NCBI GenBank assembly: GCA_016788945.1 | Contig: JAEUSA010000344.1 | Location: forward strand, 1 to 10,399 | Length of the DNA stretch: 10,399 nucleotides | DNA from: Leptospiraceae bacterium | GTDB lineage: Bacteria > Spirochaetota > Leptospiria > Turneriellales > Turneriellaceae | Reading direction: 5' to 3' | In this document: piece by piece, positions 1 through 7,410 of the stretch | Position numbering within the stretch: position 1 is the first letter of the stretch | Layout of the letters: each line of letters opens with the position of its first letter | Made by a program: the position numbers and the translations under genes | The notes under the pieces: generated by a model | Seen by the model: the letters and a program-made list of their open reading frames with translations, nothing else | Told to the model about the DNA's origin: nothing | Database searches by the model: none

Positions 1-597
1 GCGGGCAAGATTACCCTGTGGCAGCCAAGCGCCGGCATTGGCGGCAAATGTCATCGATAGGCCGGATTTCAGCTTTTCCTGCGTGGCGGCGAACTCATGG
101 AAACGCCCGCCCGAAGTGCGCCTGAGTTCTGCATCGAATGCATACCGGCCGCCGGTGAAATAGGACTTCAGCAATTTGCCGTCTACCGAATGCGGATTCG
201 CCGCCGCGGCGCGCGTCGAGAGCAGGGTGTAATATTCGCCGTTTGCCGGCAGTCGACGGTTTTTATTACTGCGGATCATCAGCCAGAGAGACCAGCTGAT
301 CTCGGGTGAGGTCTTTTCGATCGTTGCCACCCGCTGCGAAAGTTCATACTGTGCGATGAATTCGCTGTTGGGACAAATGCCCCGCCACTCGCTGAGCACT
401 TCGGCTTCGTTCGACCCGCGCGCAATCAAGCGCGCCGCATTTTCGGCGACGACGGCACAATCGGGTATCTGGCGCGTGAGTTCGCTGCGCAAGGCGTCGC
501 GGCCGCTTGTATTATTCAACGCGCCGGTAGCCGGCGCTGCCATCGCCGCAAAGGCCATGCCGGCAAAGAGCAGCAGAGCAAAAAGTTTCCGCTTCAC
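1..597 (-). CDS. Exported protein of unknown function, 3' end beyond the window
   Basis: An open frame starts with GTG at 597-595 and runs without a stop to position 1, giving 199 residues so far. Its start overlaps the nadA stop by four bases (GTGA), a typical sign of translational coupling, so it is probably the third gene of the minus-strand cluster. The N-terminus, [20 protein letters not shown], is a clear Sec signal peptide: a basic n-region, then a Leu/Ala/Phe core, with likely cleavage after an AxA-type site near residue 20. The mature part holds two cysteines spaced for a possible disulfide (in PDCAV and GICPN). It then has a Ser/Thr/Gly/Phe-rich, probably beta-rich stretch ([14 protein letters not shown] and beyond). 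I do not recognise a family. It is likely periplasmic or outer-membrane. The antisense frames across 97-709 look like shadows of it. Confidence 0.8.
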   Translation of the reverse strand, partial: MKRKLFALLLFAGMAFAAMAAPATGALNNTSGRDALRSELTRQIPDCAVVAENAARLIARGSNEAEVLSEWRGICPNSEFIAQYELSQRVATIEKTSPEISWSLWLMIRSNKNRRLPANGEYYTLLSTRAAAANPHSVDGKLLKSYFTGGRYAFDAELRRTSGGRFHEFAATQEKLKSGLSMTFAANAGAWLPQGNLAR

Positions 598-1565
598 ACC
601 ACCGCCAGCATACGGTCGAGTGAGGCACGCGCACGACGGATTGTTTCGTCGCTCAGCGTCACTTCAAATTGTTCATATTTCAGGGCGTCGCGCACCTTCG
701 CGAGTGTGATCTTCTTCATGTGTGGGCAGGTCTGGCACGAAGAGATGAATGTCACATTCGGAAATTCAGAACGCAGGTTATCGCCCATCGAGCATTCGGT
801 CATCAGCAGCACTTCAGCCGCACCCGATTCGCGGATGTACTTGCCCATCTGCGAGGTGGAGCCGGTAAAATCGACCTTGGCGGTGACGGTGTCTTTGCAT
901 TCGGGGTGCGCGACAATTTTGGCCTTCGGGAAACTCTTGCGCGCCATGTCGACGTCGAACTCGGTATAGAGTTCATGTACCATACATTTACCCGGCCAGG
1001 GAATAATTTTCTTTTTCGTCTGCTTCTGTATGTTTTGCGCGAGATAACCGTCGGGCACAACGAGTACAGTGTCAGAGGGCAGGCTTTCGACAATTTTTAC
1101 GGCATTCGCACTCGTGCAGATGATGTCGACTTCCATCTTCACATCAGCGGTGCAGTTGATGTAAGAGACAATCGGTACGCCGGGATATTTCGCGCGCAGC
1201 TGCCGCACGTCTTCGCCGGTCATGCTCTCCGCAAGGGAACAACCGGCTTTGAGATCAGCGATCAGTACCTTGCGTGTCGGGTTGAGTATTTTGGCCGTTT
1301 CGGCCATGAAATGCACGCCGTTGAAGAGTATGATATCCGCCTGCGAGTCGCGCGAACGTTTTGCGAGTTCGAGTGAATCGCCGACAAAATCAGAGATGCC
1401 GTGAAACACGTCGGGCGTCATATAGTTATGCCCGAGTATGAGCGCGTTTTTTTGTTTTTTCAGTTCGAGAATTTCGCGAACTAACGGTTCGCGCTCATCG
1501 AGCTCTTCTTTGAAGTAGGTTTTTCCGGCTTTCTCGCGCCAATCACGTATTATTTGGTCTGTCAT
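594..1565 (-). CDS. nadA: Quinolinate synthase NadA
   Basis: NadA condenses iminoaspartate with dihydroxyacetone phosphate to form quinolinate in de novo NAD synthesis. It is a cytoplasmic [4Fe-4S] enzyme. Family marks are clear throughout (numbering from the longest, 336-residue reading): ALILGHNYM near 54-62, [10 protein letters not shown] near 72-81, the cluster cysteines expected at Cys122 (KAGCSLAE), Cys207 (PGKCMVH) and Cys293 (CQTCPHMKK), and the active-site HPEC at 233-236. The start is uncertain. The longest reading uses TTG at 1604 and overlaps the stop of the upstream gene; ATG at 1583 is also in frame. I chose ATG at 1565 (MTDQII, 323 residues) because the preceding codons fall inside a strong inverted repeat and an AGGG lies about 11 nt upstream. 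No nadB or nadC is adjacent, so L-aspartate oxidase and the phosphoribosyltransferase must be elsewhere. The function is very secure; the start is not. Confidence 0.96.
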   Translation of the reverse strand: MTDQIIRDWREKAGKTYFKEELDEREPLVREILELKKQKNALILGHNYMTPDVFHGISDFVGDSLELAKRSRDSQADIILFNGVHFMAETAKILNPTRKVLIADLKAGCSLAESMTGEDVRQLRAKYPGVPIVSYINCTADVKMEVDIICTSANAVKIVESLPSDTVLVVPDGYLAQNIQKQTKKKIIPWPGKCMVHELYTEFDVDMARKSFPKAKIVAHPECKDTVTAKVDFTGSTSQMGKYIRESGAAEVLLMTECSMGDNLRSEFPNVTFISSCQTCPHMKKITLAKVRDALKYEQFEVTLSDETIRRARASLDRMLAVV

Positions 1566-1596
1566 TTTGAGGATGCCCTGCATCCGCAAAATGACA
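1560..1596 (-). promoter_or_regulatory. Hairpin spanning the nadA translation start
   Basis: Read on the minus strand, TGTCATTTTGCGGATGC (1596-1580) is followed by the loop AGG and then by its complement (1576-1560). The arms are 17 nt with a single mismatch (C opposite T). The ATG at 1565 lies in the distal arm and the AGG of the only nearby Shine-Dalgarno-like sequence forms the loop. No T-tract follows, so it does not look like an intrinsic terminator. The distal segment CCTCAAAA (1572-1565) is also an exact complement of TTTTGAGG at 1606-1599, which offers an alternative pairing. The inverted repeat is seen directly. A role in controlling nadA translation is inferred. Confidence 0.6.
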
Positions 1597-1600
1597 AACC

Positions 1601-2356
1601 TCAAAAACGATCGAGGTATTCAAACACAATCATGCGGTTCGTCTTTTGTCCGTAACCCATGATCAGGTCGATTTCGAACGCGAGGTGGTCGAAGAACTGG
1701 AAGCGCAGACCGAGATTAAACAGCGTCTCTTTCAGCCGGTTCGAGTCGAACACGATGCGCTGGATTTCAAAGATCGGCACAAATTGACCGATGGGAAAAT
1801 CAATGCCGAAATACAGTTCGGTATCTTCCGGTGTGGCAACCGGCTGAATCGGCGTACGGATGCCGGCATGGATATGTTGTTCATCCCCGAATAGATAAAT
1901 CGGTTTGGTGACGGTGAAGTAGGGGCCAAAAATAACGCGATTGTACGGGTTATCAGTCTGCACCTTGCCGCGCGTACCCGCGTAGAATGCATCGTAGCCG
2001 ATTGCCAGCAGAATCGGAAACTCGGTCCAGCCGTCGGTCAGCTTGGCCTTGGCGAGCACACCGGGTATATTGAACTTCGCACTTTCGGTACCGATCGCGT
2101 TTTCTGCGTCAAACGCGACGCCGAGGTAGATATTATCATGCACGCCGAGAATATTGCGGTTTAGAATACCGCCACCGTCATACGCCGTCAAAGCGACGTC
2201 GAATTCACCGCGCTTGAGGGTAACGGCGGTCTGTGTGTTGACAGCATCGATGATCGGCACCGCGGCCGACAACCTCTGAGGATTCATGAATGTGATCGAC
2301 AGGGCTCCGCAGGTGAGCAGGATGCCTGAGAGTACTCGATATTTTTTCCGCAGCAT
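1601..2356 (-). CDS. Small outer-membrane beta-barrel-like exported protein
   Basis: This 251-residue protein begins at ATG 2356, preceded by a good ribosome-binding site (AAGG, five bases before the ATG). Residues 1 to about 32 look like a signal peptide: the basic start MLRKKYR, a hydrophobic core [16 protein letters not shown], then a likely cut near LSAA. The mature part alternates polar and hydrophobic residues in short stretches ([63 protein letters not shown]) and ends in Phe (FEYLDRF), the usual C-terminal signal of outer-membrane barrels. Length would suit a barrel of about 8 to 10 strands. I recognise no named family. It is the first gene of the minus-strand cluster; its stop at 1601 overlaps the longest nadA reading and lies 35 bp before the preferred nadA ATG. 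Outer-membrane location is inferred from strand pattern and C-terminus. Confidence 0.8.
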   Translation of the reverse strand: MLRKKYRVLSGILLTCGALSITFMNPQRLSAAVPIIDAVNTQTAVTLKRGEFDVALTAYDGGGILNRNILGVHDNIYLGVAFDAENAIGTESAKFNIPGVLAKAKLTDGWTEFPILLAIGYDAFYAGTRGKVQTDNPYNRVIFGPYFTVTKPIYLFGDEQHIHAGIRTPIQPVATPEDTELYFGIDFPIGQFVPIFEIQRIVFDSNRLKETLFNLGLRFQFFDHLAFEIDLIMGYGQKTNRMIVFEYLDRF

Positions 2357-2419
2357 TTTTTCCTTATATCGACCGGAAATCGCTCTATGGAAAAGAAAAA
2401 AAACCGCCGAAAATAGCCT
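2357..2419. promoter_or_regulatory. Divergent intergenic region between the exported protein and the TPR gene
   Basis: These 63 bp separate two divergently transcribed gene groups, so both promoters should lie here or inside the neighbouring 5' coding sequence. I see no convincing -35/-10 pair on either strand. It holds the ribosome-binding site of the minus-strand gene (AAGG at its left edge) and, on the plus strand, a 9-codon ORF (2387-2416) with an A8 run at 2396-2403. Confidence 0.4.
2387..2416 (+). CDS. Possible 9-codon leader ORF ahead of the TPR gene
   Basis: ATG at 2387 opens a very short frame, MEKKKNRRK, that ends at TAG 2414-2416. It is in the same frame as the TPR gene, whose ATG follows after a single CCT codon. 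A GGAA lies about 8 to 9 bases before this ATG, whereas the TPR ATG at 2420 has no Shine-Dalgarno sequence (AAAATAGCCT precedes it). The arrangement would suit re-initiation from a leader. With nine codons chance occurrence is quite possible, so this is a low-confidence call. Confidence 0.25.
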   Translation: MEKKKNRRK

Positions 2420-4429
2420 ATGGCCCGCTTCACTGATATCAGCGATTCCCCGTCAAATTCGGGGCAAGCTATCGACGAATATTCGTACTCCGGTAAACGA
2501 AGCGGGCGCAACCGCATGTTCCTGATTTCAGCGGCGATCGTGCTGCTGATGGCGCTGATTTCGTGGGGTGTCTATTACTGGCTGTTGCAGAAAAAACAGA
2601 CTTTGAACGAGCAGCGTCTTAAGCCGGCAACCGAGTTTGAAGACGCCAATTCGCGCAAAATGGCTCCCGACCAGCTTCCACAGGATCTCGAACTCAGGCA
2701 GGCGGTCGAGATGTACAACCGCGGTTATCTGAAGCCCGCGTGGGCCGCCTTCCAGCAGTTAGTTGAATCATCAAAGCCGCCCGAAGTCAAGAGTATGGCC
2801 CTTGTTTACCTCGGTATCATGGCCGATGATGAGGGCAAATTTAATCTTGCCGCAGATTTTTTTGACCGCGCCGTCAAATTCGATGAGCGCAATTTTTACG
2901 CACACTACAATATGGCGATCGCGCTGCGGCATAAAGGTATGTACAAAGAAGCTTTGGCGGCGCTCGACCGCGCGCAGAAGCTGCGACCAGACCTCGTTGA
3001 GGCGCAGAACCTGAAAGGCCAGCTGCAATACCAGAATCAAGATCTCAAAGGTGCAGAATCGACTCTCAAGCAGGCGATTGAAACCTCAAAAGATCCTCTG
3101 GCGTACTATAACCTTGGCATGGTCTACAAAAAAGACGGCAAATTTGCCGAAGCGAAGGCAGCCTTTTTAGATGCGCTCAACACGGCTTCTGCCGGCGAAA
3201 TTGCCTATAAAGCTGCGACGCAATTGGGAATGCTGCACGCAACTCAGGGTGATTTGCCGAATGCAAAATATTACTTTGAACGCGCCGTAGCGCTCGCTCC
3301 GGCAAATTCTAAATACCATTACAATCTGGCGCTGATTCTGCACCAGAGCGGCGAAACCGAGCGTGCGGTGCGCGAGCTTGACGAAGCGATCAAGCTGGGT
3401 AGTGATAATCCGCAAACCTACATGTATATCTCGCGCCTTTACGCCGAACTCGGCAAAAAGGAGCAGGCAGAAGAGGCGCTCAGGCGCGCACTGCGCGAAG
3501 CGCCGCGCGATCCGGTGATTCTCTCACAGATGGGTGATATGCTCGTCGCGCAGGCAAAATGGGCGCCGGCGATACAGGTATTTCGCGAACTCTATGAATC
3601 TTCACCGCGCACTGCCGATAAGGCACAGGCACTCTATAACTTAGGCAAAGTTTACGTCGCACTGCGCGACTTCAAAAATGCGGAAAAATCTCTCGAAGCG
3701 GCTTATCAGCTCGATATGATGAACGAAGATGCGCTGGTACTCTTAGCCGATGCGTATGTACAGAACGGGCAGGCGCATCGCGCGGTGACGCTCTATAAAG
3801 AATCGTTGCGCGTGAATCCCGACAATCTCAAGGTGCTGAAGGGCCAAGCGCAGCTTTATCTCAATATCGGAGAACTCACCGAAGCTGAGGTTTCGCTCAA
3901 GCGCCTCGCCGAACATCCGAACCGTCGCGCCGACGACGCTTATTATGCTGCACAGATGCTCGGCGACCTGTATATGAAGCGCAAGGCCTACGACACAGCG
4001 ATGCAGTACTATGACAAGGCAGCGCAATCGGGCGATGCCAATCTCAAGTACACAACGCTGCTCGCCAACGCCGAAGCGATGCTCGCCAGCGAACGGCCGG
4101 CGCAGATGGTATATCCCGTGCTGATGCAGGCGATTCAGCTGCGCCCGGCAGCCGATGAGGCGCGGTTTCTCATGGCGCGTGCGCTGATGCGCGAAGGCAC
4201 GATTTCTGCGCAGGATAAAGCAATCGAAGAATTGCGCGCAATCACCAGCGAAGTGCGCTCAGTGCCGCTGGCGTCCAAGGCTTATACACTTATGGGCATC
4301 ATCTACTATAAGCAAGGTCATCTCAACCGCTCGCTCGATGCGTTCAACCGCGCGCTCGAACTGGATCCGGCGAACGGTGAGGCATTTCAGAATCGCCGCT
4401 CTGTAGCCGACCGCCTCGAAAACGGCTGA
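2420..4429 (+). CDS. Inner-membrane-anchored TPR-repeat protein
   Basis: This 669-residue protein has a Ser-rich, basic N-terminal segment (1-32), one strong transmembrane helix at about 33-55 (FLISAAIVLLMALISWGVYYW), and then a long run of tetratricopeptide repeats from about 95 to the C-terminus. I count roughly 13 to 15 repeats. Clear examples include AHYNMAIALRHKGMYKEALA (161-180), YYNLGMVYKKDGKFAEAKAA (229-248), and the last one, with AYTLMGIIYYKQGHLNRSLD and ALELDP. Basic residues before the helix predict a cytoplasmic N-terminus and a periplasmic TPR superhelix, a scaffold for protein contacts. No catalytic domain is visible. ATG 2420 is the first start after an in-frame TAG and lacks a Shine-Dalgarno sequence. 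The next gene, a hybrid kinase, starts 45 bp downstream, so co-transcription and a physical link to that sensor are plausible but inferred. Confidence 0.93.
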   Translation: MARFTDISDSPSNSGQAIDEYSYSGKRSGRNRMFLISAAIVLLMALISWGVYYWLLQKKQTLNEQRLKPATEFEDANSRKMAPDQLPQDLELRQAVEMYNRGYLKPAWAAFQQLVESSKPPEVKSMALVYLGIMADDEGKFNLAADFFDRAVKFDERNFYAHYNMAIALRHKGMYKEALAALDRAQKLRPDLVEAQNLKGQLQYQNQDLKGAESTLKQAIETSKDPLAYYNLGMVYKKDGKFAEAKAAFLDALNTASAGEIAYKAATQLGMLHATQGDLPNAKYYFERAVALAPANSKYHYNLALILHQSGETERAVRELDEAIKLGSDNPQTYMYISRLYAELGKKEQAEEALRRALREAPRDPVILSQMGDMLVAQAKWAPAIQVFRELYESSPRTADKAQALYNLGKVYVALRDFKNAEKSLEAAYQLDMMNEDALVLLADAYVQNGQAHRAVTLYKESLRVNPDNLKVLKGQAQLYLNIGELTEAEVSLKRLAEHPNRRADDAYYAAQMLGDLYMKRKAYDTAMQYYDKAAQSGDANLKYTTLLANAEAMLASERPAQMVYPVLMQAIQLRPAADEARFLMARALMREGTISAQDKAIEELRAITSEVRSVPLASKAYTLMGIIYYKQGHLNRSLDAFNRALELDPANGEAFQNRRSVADRLENG

Positions 4430-4461
4430 TTGTTAGCTGCTTGAGGCCACGTCGTCGCTCT

Positions 4462-4473
4462 CGGCATATGCCG
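4462..4473. repeat. Perfect 12-bp palindrome before the kinase start
   Basis: CGGCATATGCCG is a perfect 12-bp palindrome ending one base before the ATG at 4475. It occupies the place where a Shine-Dalgarno sequence would be expected, and none is visible. It could be a dimeric repressor site or a small hairpin, or chance. It is reported because of its position. Confidence 0.5.
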
Positions 4474-4474
4474 C

Positions 4475-6619
4475 ATGCATCCGGTGCGCAAGTTGCGGCG
4501 CTCGTTCATGCGCCTGCGGGCGCGCCTCAGTAGGCGTTTTTTTTCTCTGTGGGCAAAAGTCGTCCTTGCGGCGATTCTGTTCTTTTTTATCCCTTTTCTG
4601 CTGCTGAGTTATTTCTCGATCAGCGAAAACATTGAGAGCGAAAAATCTTCATTGTTCCAGAATTTTTATCTGCGCGCGCAGGCGCTTTCGCTTGAGATAC
4701 GCACGTACCTGAAAGATAAAGTCGATCTGCAACACGCCAACCGGTTTCTCGTGGTGCGCGGCACCTTTCTGAATGGCTATGAAATACCGGTCGGTGAGGC
4801 GCTGCGTCAGAAAGTGCTCGCTTGGCTGACAGACCGTGAGCAGCCGCCGGCATTGATTGAATTCTACAATGCAGAAAACGGCAAACCGCGCATTCTCTAT
4901 CTCGAACGCCGCGCGCATTCACATTTTTTTATTTTTGAAGCGGCGTTTTTGTCGCAACTGCTTGATATTTCGCACAACATAGATGCCGAAGACCGCATCT
5001 TTATCTACAACATGCACGAAGAGCCGTTTTTGTCCAATTCGATAGAAGCAGAATATCAGGTGCCGCCCGATTGGCAGGCTGGTATTCACAAGCTGTTCTG
5101 GCAGAGCGAGTTGAGCGGCATTCAGGAACTCAAGCTGCGGGAGCAGCGATTTATTATCGCCCGTTATCGTCTGCGCGAACTGCCTCTGGTTATCTATGTC
5201 GCGCGGCCCTATGCCGTGGCGATGCATATTGTCGAGACGAAGTCGATGCGCTTGTTGCTGATATTCGGTTTCGTCGGGGTTATCGTTCTGCTGATTATGG
5301 TATATTTTTTCCGCGGTCAGCTGAGAACACTCAGTTATCTGCGCGCTTTTATCGACGGGCGACTGCCCGCGCGCCGCGCCGGGCGCTTGTTTCTTCTGCG
5401 TGACGAACGTTCTGTGATTTTTTCGGATATCATTGCGATTCGTGAGCATGAACGCAAGGCGCTCGAAGAGCGCGACAGCGCCGAGCGGCGTACACGGGCC
5501 AAGGCTGAGTTTCTGGCGAGCATGAGCCATGAAATACGCAATCCGCTCAACGCCATTCTCGGTATCGCTGACATTCTGCGCGAGCGCACCGAAGACGGCG
5601 AAATGCTGCGCTACCTCACATTGATACGCGATTCAGGTGACAGCCTGCTCGAAATTATCAACGACATTCTCGACATTTCAAAGATTGAGAGCAATAAACT
5701 GACTCTTGAGCAGAGGCCCTTCGATGTGCATAAATTGCTCGGCGATCTGCAGTTTTTTTATGCGGCGCGCGCAGAACGCCAACATAACAAAATTGTGCTG
5801 CGTATTGGCCGCAACGTTGCGCGCAATGTCATCGGTGATGCCACGCGGGTAAGGCAGATTGTTATCAACCTGCTCAGTAACGCCGTGAAATTCACGGAGA
5901 ACGGCACGATTACGCTGAGCGTCAACAGGTATGCGCAGTCCGGATTTCTCCATGTTTTTGTGCACGACACCGGTATCGGTATTTCACGCGAGAATATTGC
6001 GCGCATCTTTGCCGCCTATGAGCAGGCCGAAGATTCGACCACCCGGCGCTTCGGCGGCACCGGGTTGGGGTTGAGCATCGCGTTGCGCCTGTCTGATCTG
6101 ATGCAGGGAGCTATTCGCTGTCGCAGCAAAATAAGGCAGGGTACTACCTTTCACTGCCGGCTTCATCTGCCCGAAGTTACGTCGCCACGCTCAGAGCAGA
6201 CAGCCGCGGTTGCGGTGGTGCACGATACTTCGCTGCTTGCCGGGTTATCGATCCTCGTTGCCGAAGATGAAGAAATCAACCGCATGCTGATGGTTGAAAA
6301 TTTGCGCAGCGTGGTGAAGTCGATCAGCGTAGCTGAAGATGGCCGTGCGGCCCTCGAGCTGGCGCAAAATAACCACTACGATCTGATTTTCATGGATATT
6401 TTGATGCCTGAAATGAATGGCCTCGACGCGGTGCGCGAGCTCAGGCGTTTTGAAGCGGCGCAGCCTCAGGCACGGCGCGTGCCGGTGATTGCGCTCTCGG
6501 GCAATGCAATGCCCGAAGATGTTGCCGCTGCACATGCTGCAGGGTGTGATGCACACCTCGCCAAACCCGTGCGCAAAGAGCAGCTTATCGCGGCTTTGCT
6601 GCAGTTCTGCCGGCGCTGA
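4475..6619 (+). CDS. Membrane hybrid sensor histidine kinase with C-terminal receiver
   Basis: A 714-residue two-component sensor. Visible order: basic N-terminus; TM1 at about 29-49; a roughly 205-residue periplasmic sensor region (50-255) of no family I recognise; TM2 at about 258-279; a charged, coiled-coil-prone linker (310-345) with no recognisable HAMP domain; a HisKA domain with the phospho-acceptor His352 in SHEIRNPLN; an HATPase_c domain with N-box Asn469 (NLLSNAVKFT), G1 DTGIGI (498-503) and G2 GGTGLGLSI (527-535); and a receiver at about 591-712 with acidic Glu597/Asp598, phospho-acceptor Asp641 (FMDILMPEMNG), Ser675 (ALSGNA) and Lys697 (AKPV). All catalytic residues are present, so it should be active. 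Phosphate probably passes from His352 to Asp641 and then to an unlinked Hpt protein; no Hpt or output regulator lies in the window. In-frame starts at 4484 (GTG), 4493 (TTG) and 4508 (ATG) are also possible. Confidence 0.95.
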   Translation: MHPVRKLRRSFMRLRARLSRRFFSLWAKVVLAAILFFFIPFLLLSYFSISENIESEKSSLFQNFYLRAQALSLEIRTYLKDKVDLQHANRFLVVRGTFLNGYEIPVGEALRQKVLAWLTDREQPPALIEFYNAENGKPRILYLERRAHSHFFIFEAAFLSQLLDISHNIDAEDRIFIYNMHEEPFLSNSIEAEYQVPPDWQAGIHKLFWQSELSGIQELKLREQRFIIARYRLRELPLVIYVARPYAVAMHIVETKSMRLLLIFGFVGVIVLLIMVYFFRGQLRTLSYLRAFIDGRLPARRAGRLFLLRDERSVIFSDIIAIREHERKALEERDSAERRTRAKAEFLASMSHEIRNPLNAILGIADILRERTEDGEMLRYLTLIRDSGDSLLEIINDILDISKIESNKLTLEQRPFDVHKLLGDLQFFYAARAERQHNKIVLRIGRNVARNVIGDATRVRQIVINLLSNAVKFTENGTITLSVNRYAQSGFLHVFVHDTGIGISRENIARIFAAYEQAEDSTTRRFGGTGLGLSIALRLSDLMQGAIRCRSKIRQGTTFHCRLHLPEVTSPRSEQTAAVAVVHDTSLLAGLSILVAEDEEINRMLMVENLRSVVKSISVAEDGRAALELAQNNHYDLIFMDILMPEMNGLDAVRELRRFEAAQPQARRVPVIALSGNAMPEDVAAAHAAGCDAHLAKPVRKEQLIAALLQFCRR

Positions 6620-7406
6620 ACTCAATCGGCACGGCAAAGCGCAGGTTGTGTGCGGGATAAACGCGCTGACTGCGTGTCGTGAGCGGAACTACGCACAGGG
6701 TGGTGACGTGGCGTTTGAGCAGCTCGGCGCCGCGAATTAGCAACAACGAACGGTAGAATCCTTTTTTACCGTTATGCATCAAGTGTTGCCACTCGGCGAT
6801 TGCGTCGTGCTGGTTCGGAAATTTTTCGTCAAAATATTGCCAGATCGTGCTTTTTGTGGCGAGGCGACGTGGTACGGCTCGTACATTCTGCCGGTGCTCA
6901 CCGGTCCAGATATAAAGAGCGAGCGCCCGGTCGAGCTGGTGTTTTTCGTGCCCGAGGGCCTCGCGTGAGCGGTGCGAGCGCGCGAGCAATGCACGCAGCG
7001 CATGTTGCTCCTCGGCGGGCATCGCATAGAGCAGCTGGAAAAGGTAACCTTGGGCGATCCAGCGGTTGCGGGGCATCAGCGTTTTGATAATTTCATACGG
7101 GATAAAATGCCCGCCCTCGGGATGTTGCAATACCCAGGGAATTTTTTTCTCGAGATTCTGATAACGCTTGCGCATCGTTGAGCGCGTATCGTGCGAAAAC
7201 GTCTTCAGCAGTTCATTAAAGGCACGGCGGTCGCTGGCAGAGAGTTTCGGCAACACATTGCGCGGATGGTATTCGGTGATCAAATGCAGCCAGAAGCGGT
7301 GAATGAATTCCGTTTTTTCCTGCGTGATCAGGTATTGCGTCTTGCGCGATAAGTATCGCAGGTAAGCGGGATCATCGTAGCGCAGTATTTCGCCGAGCGA
7401 TTGCAT
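6585..7406 (-). CDS. Conserved-looking cytoplasmic protein of unknown function downstream of purD
   Basis: I chose ATG 7406 (MQSLGEILRY, 273 residues). It lies just after the purD stop (TGA at 7413-7411, four bases between) and fits an operon. The same frame stays open upstream to 7619, but that extension lies wholly inside purD and reads as low-complexity shadow. The protein has no signal peptide or membrane helix. It looks mostly helical and is rich in Arg, His, Leu and aromatic residues, with segments such as AYLRYLSRKTQYLITQ, FIPYEIIKTLMPRNRW and AMPAEEQHALRALLARS that resemble helical-repeat or adaptor folds. I recognise no family or catalytic motif. Its last 12 codons, including the stop, overlap the end of the convergent kinase gene by 35 bp. 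The gene is likely real because the frame is long, purD-coupled and of consistent composition; the function is unknown. Confidence 0.72.
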   Translation of the reverse strand: MQSLGEILRYDDPAYLRYLSRKTQYLITQEKTEFIHRFWLHLITEYHPRNVLPKLSASDRRAFNELLKTFSHDTRSTMRKRYQNLEKKIPWVLQHPEGGHFIPYEIIKTLMPRNRWIAQGYLFQLLYAMPAEEQHALRALLARSHRSREALGHEKHQLDRALALYIWTGEHRQNVRAVPRRLATKSTIWQYFDEKFPNQHDAIAEWQHLMHNGKKGFYRSLLLIRGAELLKRHVTTLCVVPLTTRSQRVYPAHNLRFAVPIEFSAGRTAAKPR

Positions 7407-7410
7407 GCGG

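Noticed and set aside
669..1376. 235-codon open frame on the plus strand opposite nadA
   Set aside because: It is antisense to a certain nadA, in a GC-rich region where complementary frames stay open by chance. The protein has no domain-like order.
1560..1596. Intrinsic terminator before nadA
   Set aside because: The hairpin is strong, but no T-tract follows it on the minus strand and it overlaps the start of the next gene in the cluster.
1560..1620. NAD+-I (nadA-motif) riboswitch
   Set aside because: There is a hairpin upstream of nadA, but the space to the previous gene is too small and I see no tandem-domain arrangement of that motif.
4468..4530. Short ORF starting at ATG 4468 before the kinase
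   Set aside because: It lies in another frame and stops after about 20 codons within the kinase start region. Its ATG is simply part of the 12-bp palindrome.
4919..5530. 203-codon open frame on the minus strand opposite the kinase
   Set aside because: It covers the membrane and HisKA region of an unmistakable kinase and is rich in Gln, Asn and Arg as expected for a shadow.
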